Of a stretch of DNA of 7,017 bases, positions 1 through 5,872 are shown one piece after another. Position 1 is the first letter of the stretch. Each line of letters starts with the position of its first letter. This DNA comes from Fidelibacterota bacterium (GTDB taxonomy: Bacteria; Fidelibacterota; UBA2242; B5-G15). The stretch covers positions 1 through 7,017 of the forward strand of contig QNCQ01000088.1 in NCBI GenBank assembly GCA_003645825.1, in the 5' to 3' direction. A program made the position numbers and the translations under genes. The notes under the pieces were generated by a model. That model saw nothing but the letters and a program-made list of their open reading frames with translations, had not been told where the DNA came from and ran no database searches.

Positions 1-473
1 TATCTGTCGCATACAAGCCAATCCGGATGCTGCATCAAAGGATGTACCGGGGTTGAATTCGAGGGGGGTTTCTCCCCCCGCCATGCTGGAAAAGTGTTAA
101 ACCAGACATGAAGCTCAAGCCCCATCTCGTGAGCAGTTTCTACGGCGAACGCAAGAGGATCCCATCCTGGATTTTTCCCCAGCTTTCCAGAAAGCAAACT
201 ACTCCACGGCTCGTATTTCGAATCATAAAAAGCATCTGCATTACCCCTTGCCTGAAAGAACACTGCATTGAAATTTGCTTCCTTCGCTTCCTGGAAGGTT
301 TTATAGATATACCCCCTTATAGAATCAGGATTGTGAGTTTTCCGAAAATATGTATAATCGAATCTGCTCATCCATATCCCACGAGTTTCCCTGAGTGGGC
401 AGGTCTGCTTTTCACACTGAATCAGAAGCATAAGTGAAAATAAAAACAGAAAACTTTTCTCTATAGCCTTCAT
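1..473 (-). CDS. GHL10/DUF187-type family-10-like glycosyl hydrolase, exported, N-terminal part
   Basis: The reading frame is open from ATG at 473 to the left window edge (157 codons seen, no stop), so the gene is partial. Residues 1-19 form a signal peptide: Lys2 and Lys6, then a hydrophobic stretch about 8-18. Cys20 follows directly, as in a lipoprotein, but Gln at -1 is atypical for a lipobox. The mature part opens with RETRGIWMSRFDY (28-40), the usual start of this TIM-barrel family. The blocks FNAVFFQARGNADAFYDS (68-85), YEPWSSLLSGKLGKNPGWDP (87-106) and GLELHVWFNTFPAW (118-131), then HPDWLVCD (149-156), also fit. Family members are putative polysaccharide- or peptidoglycan-acting hydrolases; the substrate here is unknown. 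The active-site acids expected further on lie outside the window. An in-frame ATG at 479 (adds Met-Gly) is an equally possible start. No Shine-Dalgarno precedes either. Confidence 0.85.
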   Translation of the reverse strand, partial: MKAIEKSFLFLFSLMLLIQCEKQTCPLRETRGIWMSRFDYTYFRKTHNPDSIRGYIYKTFQEAKEANFNAVFFQARGNADAFYDSKYEPWSSLLSGKLGKNPGWDPLAFAVETAHEMGLELHVWFNTFPAWRGEKPPSNSTPVHPLMQHPDWLVCDR

Positions 474-579
474 GCCCATTTCAAATTTTAACACTTTAAT
501 ATAATATTTGTTTGTAAAAATAACTATCATATTTTTCAAACAAACTTTAGCTCCCATGAGCACCGCTAGATAGAAAAAC

Positions 580-602
580 AAAAAAGCCGGCATCAGCCGG
601 CT
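580..602 (-). terminator. Intrinsic terminator of hsp20
   Basis: Bases 585-591 (AGCCGGC) and 596-602 (GCCGGCT) form a perfect 7-bp GC-rich stem with a 4-base loop. On the minus strand the stem is followed by a T-rich run (TTTTTTGTTTTT, complement of 574-585). It lies 33 bases past the hsp20 stop. The other side has no T tract, so it acts only for leftward transcription. A second hairpin sits directly upstream of it in the transcript (603-629). Confidence 0.9.
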
Positions 603-629
603 CTCCTGTCTACCATCCTACTCCAGGAG
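603..629 (-). other. Second hairpin in the hsp20 3' untranslated region
   Basis: CTCCTG (603-608) pairs with CAGGAG (624-629) across a 15-base loop, abutting the terminator stem with no spacer. The segment 621-629 (CTCCAGGAG) is also a short palindrome, so alternative folds exist. It may stabilise the 3' end of the hsp20 message. Only the pairing is seen; the role is inferred. Confidence 0.4.
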
Positions 630-634
630 CGAGA

Positions 635-1081
635 CTACTTAACCTTAATCTCTATCTCCTTGGATACCGCTTCCTCCTTTTTGGGAATCGTTATGTGCAA
701 TACGCCATCTTTATACTCCGCAGAAATATTATCCTGATCAACCAGCTCAGGTAATCTGAAGGTCCTTTGGAAACTGCCGAATACTCTCTCAGACCTGTGG
801 TAATTCTTTCCTTTCTCTTCTTTCTCGGATTTCTTCTCACCGGAAATCATTAGAAGATTATCCTTTACAGTAACTTTCACGTCATTCTTTTTCACACCCG
901 GAAGCTCAACCGTTACATAGTATTCTTTGTCCTTCTCCTCAATATCAACAGCCGGATAAAAGCGGGTAGCAAAGGTCTCTTCCTCTTCCTCTGTTGGGGC
1001 AAAAAAGCTGTCAAACAAGCGATTTACTTCATTATACAAATCTAAAATTGACTTTCTTGGTGTCCATCTTACCAATGCCAT
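635..1081 (-). CDS. Small heat-shock protein, Hsp20/alpha-crystallin family
   Basis: This is a 148-residue cytoplasmic, ATP-independent holdase chaperone that binds unfolding proteins and passes them to the DnaK/DnaJ/GrpE system. The N-terminal arm (1-40) has the common MALVRWTPRK...LYNEVNRLFDSFF pattern followed by an acidic stretch (EEEEE, 31-35). The alpha-crystallin domain spans about 42-135: PAVDIEEKDKEYYV at 43-56, ELPGV at 59-63, LLMISGEKK at 76-84, and the family signature GVLHITIPK at 126-134. The C-terminal tail ends with an I-x-I motif (Ile143-Glu-Ile145), the usual oligomer-docking motif. Length is normal for bacterial class A Hsp20. The start is fixed by a very strong Shine-Dalgarno. 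The gene appears to be monocistronic, with its own promoter and terminator. It shares the window with, but is not co-transcribed with, hrcA-grpE-dnaJ. Confidence 0.97.
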   Translation of the reverse strand: MALVRWTPRKSILDLYNEVNRLFDSFFAPTEEEEETFATRFYPAVDIEEKDKEYYVTVELPGVKKNDVKVTVKDNLLMISGEKKSEKEEKGKNYHRSERVFGSFQRTFRLPELVDQDNISAEYKDGVLHITIPKKEEAVSKEIEIKVK

Positions 1082-1084
1082 GGC

Positions 1085-1095
1085 TCACCTCCTTT
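1085..1095 (-). promoter_or_regulatory. Strong Shine-Dalgarno of hsp20
   Basis: The minus strand reads AAAGGAGGTGA, an 11-base match to the anti-SD end of 16S rRNA, with six bases between GGAGG and the ATG at 1081. It is by far the best ribosome-binding site in the window and suits fast, high-level synthesis. The leader upstream of it (about 1096-1126) is nearly all purine on the mRNA and so probably unstructured. Confidence 0.95.
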
Positions 1096-1132
1096 CTATT
1101 TTTTTCTTTTTTCTCTTCTCAAAAATCCGTTT

Positions 1133-1161
1133 ATTATAGCATCAAGCTGTGTGCCAGAGAG
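1133..1161 (-). promoter_or_regulatory. Probable hsp20 promoter region
   Basis: A perfect TATAAT lies at 1138-1133 on the minus strand, which would put the transcription start near 1126 and give a leader of about 45 bases. At 16-18 bases further upstream (1155-1162) there is no TTGACA-like -35; the sequence there is CTCT-rich. Instead TGGCAC-N5-TTGAT (1156-1141) overlaps, which resembles a sigma-54 element apart from the A where the conserved -12 C should be. No CIRCE operator is seen. The -10 call is reasonable; which sigma factor uses it is open. Confidence 0.5.
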
Positions 1162-1276
1162 TTAGAAATGAAATATTGTCCTTCCAATCTGGTAACTTTT
1201 GCAAACGAAGTGCCTACTTTTCCATATGTTGTGTTTATATGTCAGAAGAGAGAAGAATAAATGTCCTATGAGTTTG

Positions 1277-2626
1277 CTACTTCGTATAGTAATCTATCAT
1301 TCTCTGAATGGCTTCTCTACACACCGGGCAAAACCCCTCGGTATTCCGGGAAAACATTATACAATCAAGATAGGGACGGTACAATCCCTTACTGGAGTAA
1401 CCCGCTCCTTCAAAAGCCCCAACTTTCCCCCAGTATCTTTCATTCCTCAGACGAGCAGGATCTGGAGCGCTATCATACCTGGCCTTTTCCCAGGGCGTCG
1501 GAATCGGGGTTGTCTCTTCAACAAGATGTTTCCATTTTAGATTTTCTGGCACCAGAAGAGCGGTAATATTAGGCTCCCACGGCTCAACCCCAGGAGGATA
1601 GAATTCATTATAGGCAACTTTCGAAGAATAATACTCATCTGCAAGTCCACCAAAAGTGTGCCCAAACTCATGAAGGAAAACATAATCAGCGAGATTAGAA
1701 CTCTTCCCCGGGGCGTATTTATTATAACAAACCGCATATAGGTTGAATATTCCTCCTCCTCCGTATTTTGGTGAGTTTACGATAACGTAAATCTGATCAT
1801 AAGGGACTACCGAAGCTACATCCCTAATCATTTTATTGTTAAAGGAAAGCACATACCGGGATATTCCAAATGAACCATAAGAAAAATCAAACAAGGATTG
1901 GCTATATTTACCATCCTCAGGAATATCAATGCCCGACTCCGGAGAAGGAGCAATAACATAATAAATATTAAACTTTTCCCTATTTTTCCTGTACGGAGAT
2001 AAAGAAAACATCACATGAATAAAATGCTTTACGTCGCTTCTAAATTTCTTCATCTCTTTCTTAGTGTAACCTTCTGGTAGAATAACTATATCTACATGTT
2101 TCTCAGGATTGCCATTGTACCAGAATCTTTTGGACTTATACACCCTGTTCAGATTTTCTTCCCTGATTCGCATCCTGGAAGGATTCAGATAGGTACTGAA
2201 AACTTCAACAAATTGGTTCATCCTATTACGGGAGTAAAACACAATTTTAAAACTATTCTTGGGCAGGGGTATAAGAATACTTGCAGAAAAACTCCTGTAA
2301 TATCCTCTCACAGCCTCATCCGTGGTTTGCCACTCAGCAAATATGCTGCTATATCCTTTCGAAAATATCAGTTTGCCAGATAGACTATCATATATCTCAA
2401 CTTTGTGCTGACCGAGATTCATATCATCTACCAGAGAAGATGGATTCCCCGACCAATATGGATAAAGGTAAAACTGATCAAAGCTTATTATCTCAGTGTC
2501 TCTATCCCCAGTCTGAAAGTAATCAATCCTTAAAGTAGAATGTTCAAAAAACTCATCAAAATTAACTGTCTGCCCCTGGAGGCAACAGAAAAAAAGTATA
2601 TTAACAAATAGAAGCATCTTCTTCAT
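1277..2626 (-). CDS. Exported M64-family (IgA-peptidase-like) zinc metallopeptidase
   Basis: This 449-residue protein starts with a Sec-type signal peptide (MKKM, hydrophobic 5-16, likely cleavage near 18-20). Residues about 20-150 form a beta-rich N-terminal domain, as expected for the M64 N-terminal domain. The catalytic domain (about 165-449) opens with DIVILPEGYTKKEMKKFRSD (179-198), typical of the family. It carries HEFGHTFGGLADEY (319-332): His319 and His323 as zinc ligands, Glu320 as catalytic base, and Asp330 or Glu331 as the likely third ligand (inferred). DCIMF (421-425) looks like the metzincin-type Met-turn, followed by FCPVC (432-436). Length matches the family. The founding member cleaves IgA, but environmental homologues probably degrade or process other extracellular proteins; the substrate cannot be read here. 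No Shine-Dalgarno precedes the ATG. Met4 is an alternative start. The gene is divergent from ftsE, and hsp20 follows 195 bases downstream on the same strand. Confidence 0.9.
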   Translation of the reverse strand: MKKMLLFVNILFFCCLQGQTVNFDEFFEHSTLRIDYFQTGDRDTEIISFDQFYLYPYWSGNPSSLVDDMNLGQHKVEIYDSLSGKLIFSKGYSSIFAEWQTTDEAVRGYYRSFSASILIPLPKNSFKIVFYSRNRMNQFVEVFSTYLNPSRMRIREENLNRVYKSKRFWYNGNPEKHVDIVILPEGYTKKEMKKFRSDVKHFIHVMFSLSPYRKNREKFNIYYVIAPSPESGIDIPEDGKYSQSLFDFSYGSFGISRYVLSFNNKMIRDVASVVPYDQIYVIVNSPKYGGGGIFNLYAVCYNKYAPGKSSNLADYVFLHEFGHTFGGLADEYYSSKVAYNEFYPPGVEPWEPNITALLVPENLKWKHLVEETTPIPTPWEKARYDSAPDPARLRNERYWGKVGAFEGAGYSSKGLYRPYLDCIMFSRNTEGFCPVCREAIQRMIDYYTK

Positions 2627-2632
2627 GTTGTT

Positions 2633-2653
2633 ATTTTAGCAATTTGCTTAAAA
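2633..2653. promoter_or_regulatory. Divergent promoter spacer with imperfect palindrome
   Basis: The 76 bases between the M64 gene and ftsE must serve both directions. Around base 2643 AGCAA (2638-2642) and TTGCT (2644-2648) are perfect inverted arms. After one mismatch pair the symmetry continues for three more pairs (2634-2636 with 2650-2652). On the minus strand TAAAAT (2638-2633) lies six bases before the M64 ATG. No convincing -35/-10 pair for ftsE is recognised. An operator or overlapping promoter role is inference. Confidence 0.3.
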
Positions 2654-2702
2654 ATATCCATTATTTTTTTAAATTACTGGATGTGTATTTTACCGGGTAA
2701 GA

Positions 2703-3362
2703 ATGATATCCTTTGAAAACGTAACAGCAATTTTCCCACGGGGAGCAGGAGTAAAAGATATAAACCTTAGGGTAAACTCCGGGGATTTTGTTTTTATTAT
2801 AGGTCCATCAGGGGCCGGGAAGTCCACTATTCTAAGACTCATTTACATGGACATTTTCCCCGACAAAGGCAAGGTTAAAGTGTATAGGTATGATAGCTCA
2901 AAGATTAAAGAAAAAGAAATTCCCCTCTTGAGACGTAAAATAGGGATGATTTTCCAGGACTTCAGGCTGCTTAACGACAGGAATGTATATCAGAATGTTG
3001 CTTTGAGTCTGTATGTTTCCCATGTGAAAACAAGGGAAATTAAAACCAGGGTTTACGAGGTACTTAACAGTGTGGGACTCGGACACAGGGTACATTACAA
3101 GCCTGATGAATTATCCGGGGGCGAACAACAGCGGGTAGCAATCGCAAGAGCTCTTGTGAAATCACCCATTGTATTATTAGCTGATGAACCGACCGGCAAC
3201 CTTGATCCAAAGGTTAGCGCTGAGCTTATGATTCTGTTGAAAAAAATAAACAAAGAAGGCACTGCCATCGTCATGGCAACTCACAATTACAAGTTAATCG
3301 ATTATATCCCCGATGCCAGGATAATACAGATGGACAAAGGAAGGATAATAAGTATCTCATGA
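2703..3362 (+). CDS. ftsE: Cell division ATP-binding protein FtsE
   Basis: This is a 219-residue cytoplasmic ABC ATPase that pairs with FtsX at the divisome, where ATP hydrolysis drives FtsX to activate periplasmic or extracellular peptidoglycan hydrolases. All ABC motifs are intact: Walker A GPSGAGKST (34-42), Q-loop FQDFRLL (84-90, Gln85), signature LSGGEQQRVAIARA (137-150), Walker B VLLADEPTGNLD (157-168, catalytic Glu162), and the H-loop His194 in MATHN. The FQDFRLL...NVYQNVALSL stretch and the GAGVKDINL opening are characteristic of FtsE rather than the related LolD/MacB ATPases, and the FtsX partner directly after it settles the assignment. Length is usual. The start is firm: the only in-frame codons upstream before a stop at 2670 are not normal starts. 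The Shine-Dalgarno is weak. The last four bases overlap ftsX (ATGA). Confidence 0.97.
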   Translation: MISFENVTAIFPRGAGVKDINLRVNSGDFVFIIGPSGAGKSTILRLIYMDIFPDKGKVKVYRYDSSKIKEKEIPLLRRKIGMIFQDFRLLNDRNVYQNVALSLYVSHVKTREIKTRVYEVLNSVGLGHRVHYKPDELSGGEQQRVAIARALVKSPIVLLADEPTGNLDPKVSAELMILLKKINKEGTAIVMATHNYKLIDYIPDARIIQMDKGRIISIS

Positions 3363-4234
3363 CAGTCTTTTTCTTTCTTATAAAAGAAGGATTCAAAGGT
3401 CTAATAAGGTCGCAATATGCGGGACTTTTCACAATCTTTATCATATCCATCTCTCTGATATTAATAGGTCTGGGGTTCGTAATATCGAGGGACATGGTAT
3501 TTGCTGTCCAGAAGCTAAAATCTCAGTTCGAGTTAGAAGTGTTTTTAAAATACGCTGCAACGGATAGAGAGATTGAACAATTCTACGCGATGTTAGATAG
3601 CATGCCTGAAATCCTTCACGCCTCCTACATATCTCCAGACAGTGCAGCAAAACGATTCAAAAAGGAATTTGGGGAAGACATTTACTCTATCCTAGATTAC
3701 AATCCCTTACCCCCTTCGTTCACCATTGAGCTGAAACCCATTTACAGAAATGTAGTAAGTGTGGAAGGAATTATAGCAAACATAAGAAAAAACCCCATCG
3801 TAGATGAAGTAAAATATCGCAGGAATCTTCTGCTAACCCTCGAAAAATACCAGAGGATAATTTTCGTCATCGCAACATTGGTTTTCCTTTTCTTTACTTT
3901 CGTATCGATTGTCCTCGTGTCGAACTCCATAAAGATGACAATTTTTGCCCGAAGGGAGCTGATTTCCACACTGAAACTAATCGGAGCAACTAATACCTTC
4001 GTGAAAGTTCCATTTTTTATAGAGGGAGCACTGGAAGGAATAATCGGCGCTATCATTTCTTGTGGCTTCTTTTACGCTCTGACATACGTGGCCAATAATT
4101 TCTTTTATCACTTTGTTTACTATAAAATACAACTGGATCTAAAGTTCTACGTCGGACTCATCAGTTTAGGTTTCCTATTCGGACTAATCGGCAGCCTCAG
4201 AACCGTAGGGAAATTCTTGGGTAAAATAGGATAA
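3359..4234 (+). CDS. ftsX: Cell division permease FtsX
   Basis: This is a 291-residue inner-membrane partner of FtsE. Four membrane segments are visible, at about 21-43, 167-190, 219-243 and 264-286. This is the FtsX topology, with a large extracytoplasmic domain between the first two (about 44-165) that recruits murein hydrolases or their activators. Family landmarks are the N-terminal FFFLIKEGFKGLIRS, NPLPPSF (115-121) in the outer domain, and the cytoplasmic coupling loop RRELISTLKLIGAT (198-211) just before FFIEG (219-223). The gene starts inside ftsE (ATGA overlap), so translation is probably coupled. A GGAAGGA stretch at 3339-3345 is somewhat distant (13 bases) but could help. The spacing suggests transcription continues through 37 bases into hrcA. 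Confidence 0.95.
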   Translation: MTVFFFLIKEGFKGLIRSQYAGLFTIFIISISLILIGLGFVISRDMVFAVQKLKSQFELEVFLKYAATDREIEQFYAMLDSMPEILHASYISPDSAAKRFKKEFGEDIYSILDYNPLPPSFTIELKPIYRNVVSVEGIIANIRKNPIVDEVKYRRNLLLTLEKYQRIIFVIATLVFLFFTFVSIVLVSNSIKMTIFARRELISTLKLIGATNTFVKVPFFIEGALEGIIGAIISCGFFYALTYVANNFFYHFVYYKIQLDLKFYVGLISLGFLFGLIGSLRTVGKFLGKIG

Positions 4235-4271
4235 AAGTTCTTAAATTATCCGTCGGAACTGGTGAAGTTCG

Positions 4272-5315
4272 ATGGTCTCTAAAAAGAAATACAGAGACAT
4301 ACTGACAGAAAGGGAAAGAAAAATACTTGAAGCGGTTGTTCGGGACTACATTGATAACGCTTATCCAGTAAGCTCCAGACAGGTACATTCCAAATACATG
4401 CAGGATATAAGTCCTGCAACCATTCGTAATACCATGTACCTTCTTGAGCAAAAGGGATATATCTCTCAACCTCACATTTCCGCCGGCAGAGTTCCTACAG
4501 ACAAGGGGTACAGATATTATGTGAACACCCTTATAGAGCGCTGTGAAGTGGAGAATTCAATCTACGAGATGGTGGAAAGGGAGCTTTTTGAAACAACTCT
4601 TGATCTCACCCTACTCGTAGAAAAAGCCGTTAAGCTTTTAAGTAAGCTTACCAACGAACTGAGCGTTTTCATTGCTCCTATGTACACCTCCGGGATACTG
4701 GAAAAAATCGAACTCATATCGATCTCAGAAAATAGGATTCTTATGGTCCTTGAAGTAAAATCAGGACTTATGAAAACAGCAATTCTATCAATCGACACAG
4801 AAATTGCTCCCAGAAAGCTGGCATTAGTTACCTCAGTATTAAATGAAAGACTTGCGGGAATCAGACTGGGTGAGATAATAGATACAATACATGAAAGAAT
4901 GTCGGACATCATAGATGACGTTGTCATAAAAGTGATTATCGAAAATGCTCCAGCTGTTTTTGATATGTCCTGTATTGACAAAGTAAAGATGTCAGGAACC
5001 ACAAATTTGTTTCGGAAACCAGATTTCAAAGATACAAGACTATTAGGACAAATTGTTAGCACGATAGAAAATGGCACTATAGTTGCAAACATATATAAGA
5101 ACAGAAAAGTGAGGTCTGGAATTGTGATTACGATTGGAAAAGAAAACAAAAGAGAAGTGATGAAAGACATAAGCGTAGTGATGAAAGACTATCTGGCCGG
5201 TGACGAAAAAGGCTTTATCGGAGTGGTCGGCCCGAAACGCATGGATTATGCAAAAGCTATAAAGATGGTAAGATGTTTTGCTGATGTGATTTCACACGTT
5301 TTTAGCAGTAGGTGA
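4272..5315 (+). CDS. hrcA: Heat-inducible transcription repressor HrcA
   Basis: This 347-residue repressor binds CIRCE inverted repeats upstream of chaperone operons and depends on GroEL for folding, so heat relieves repression. The N-terminal winged helix-turn-helix (about 10-85) is clear: LTERERKILEAVVRDYIDNA (11-30), PVSSRQV (32-38), SPATIRNTMYLLEQKGYI (47-64), and the highly conserved HISAGRVPTDKGYRYYV (68-84). The remainder (about 100-345) is the GAF-like dimerisation part. It ends with the conserved GVVGPKRMDYAKAIKMV block near the C-terminus. Length is normal. GGTG at 4261-4264 is a plausible Shine-Dalgarno seven bases before the ATG. The gene lies 37 bases after ftsX and is followed within 5 bases by grpE. 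No CIRCE (TTAGCACTC-N9-GAGTGCTAA) was seen before hrcA or anywhere else, so its operator sites are probably elsewhere or divergent. Confidence 0.97.
   Translation: MVSKKKYRDILTERERKILEAVVRDYIDNAYPVSSRQVHSKYMQDISPATIRNTMYLLEQKGYISQPHISAGRVPTDKGYRYYVNTLIERCEVENSIYEMVERELFETTLDLTLLVEKAVKLLSKLTNELSVFIAPMYTSGILEKIELISISENRILMVLEVKSGLMKTAILSIDTEIAPRKLALVTSVLNERLAGIRLGEIIDTIHERMSDIIDDVVIKVIIENAPAVFDMSCIDKVKMSGTTNLFRKPDFKDTRLLGQIVSTIENGTIVANIYKNRKVRSGIVITIGKENKREVMKDISVVMKDYLAGDEKGFIGVVGPKRMDYAKAIKMVRCFADVISHVFSSR
5310..5315 (+). promoter_or_regulatory. Shine-Dalgarno deciding the grpE start
   Basis: AGGTGA lies five bases before ATG at 5321 and matches the 3' part of the consensus AGGAGGTGA. It overlaps the hrcA stop codon (TGA 5313-5315). 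The alternative in-frame GTG at 5312 lies inside this element and has no ribosome site of its own at a suitable distance. The ATG is therefore preferred. Confidence 0.7.
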
Positions 5316-5320
5316 TAGCC

Positions 5321-5872
5321 ATGGCGGAAAAGAACAATTTAAACGAAACTACCAAAGACATAAAGAGAGAAGATAAGAAAAAAGAGGGAAGAAAGAGGAA
5401 AACTTTATCTGAACAGGTAAAAGAACTCAGGGAAGAGTTACAAAATAAAGAGCAAATGCTCAATGAGCTAAAAGAGAAATATCTGCGAGTATTGGCTGAT
5501 TATGACAACTTTAGAAAGCGAATGGAAAAAGAAGTTGAAGAAATTCGGGAATACGGTGGAGAACATGTTTTAAAGCAAATACTTCCCATACTTGATGACC
5601 TTGAGAGAGCGCTGAATTCCGACGACGAAGGCACCAATTTCCGAAAAGGAATCGAATTGATCTACAAAAAGTTTGTCAAGATTTTGAAAGACCTTGGAGT
5701 GGAACAGATAGAGTCTCTTGGTCGGGAATTTGACCCTTATCTTCATCACGCTTTGATGGTAAAAGAGTCAAAGGATCATCCGGATAACACTGTCATTGAA
5801 GAGTTTGAAAAGGGATACAAATTCAAAAATAGAGTACTAAGACACGCTAAGGTAATAGTCAGCAAGCAATAA
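5321..5872 (+). CDS. grpE: Nucleotide exchange factor GrpE
   Basis: This is a 183-residue homodimeric co-chaperone that opens the DnaK nucleotide cleft to release ADP. The first 30 residues are charged, lysine-rich and probably disordered. Residues about 29-80 form the long paired helix or coiled coil, including YLRVLADYDNFRKRMEKE (54-71), the family hallmark. Next come LPILDDLERAL (88-98) and the C-terminal beta-wing with EFDPYLHHALMV and GYKFKNRVLRHAKVIVS (165-181). The wing has His175 where Pro is commonest (RVLRPA), a minor variation. The start at ATG 5321 is chosen on its Shine-Dalgarno; a GTG at 5312 would add three residues. It sits 5 bases after hrcA, and its stop overlaps dnaJ by one base (TAATG). 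dnaK, often between grpE and dnaJ, is absent here. Confidence 0.96.
   Translation: MAEKNNLNETTKDIKREDKKKEGRKRKTLSEQVKELREELQNKEQMLNELKEKYLRVLADYDNFRKRMEKEVEEIREYGGEHVLKQILPILDDLERALNSDDEGTNFRKGIELIYKKFVKILKDLGVEQIESLGREFDPYLHHALMVKESKDHPDNTVIEEFEKGYKFKNRVLRHAKVIVSKQ

Noticed and set aside
108..437. Plus-strand open frame of 109 codons
   Set aside because: It is the antisense shadow of the GHL10-type gene, whose minus-strand frame shows clear family motifs throughout. The shadow product has no recognisable features.
1215..1245. CATAT/ATATG inverted pair downstream of the M64 stop as a terminator
   Set aside because: Five AT-rich pairs with a long loop and no following U run; not a credible intrinsic terminator. 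I see no clear terminator for the M64 gene.
994..1566. Three overlapping plus-strand open frames across the hsp20 upstream region and the M64 3' end
   Set aside because: They overlap well-supported minus-strand genes and the hsp20 promoter, encode low-complexity or unrecognisable protein, and have no good ribosome sites.
4236..4260. Inverted repeat AGTTC...GAACT in the ftsX-hrcA gap
   Set aside because: A 5-bp stem with a 15-base loop and no T tract is too weak for a terminator, and it does not match CIRCE. Chance is the simplest explanation.
4562..5170. Minus-strand open frame of 202 codons inside hrcA
   Set aside because: It is wholly antisense to hrcA, which has intact family motifs. The Ser/Ile-rich hydrophobic product is typical of a complement-strand artefact.
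5312..5320. GTG at 5312 as the grpE start
   Set aside because: It lies within the Shine-Dalgarno that fits ATG 5321 and has no ribosome site of its own at proper spacing. It remains possible through coupling to the hrcA stop.
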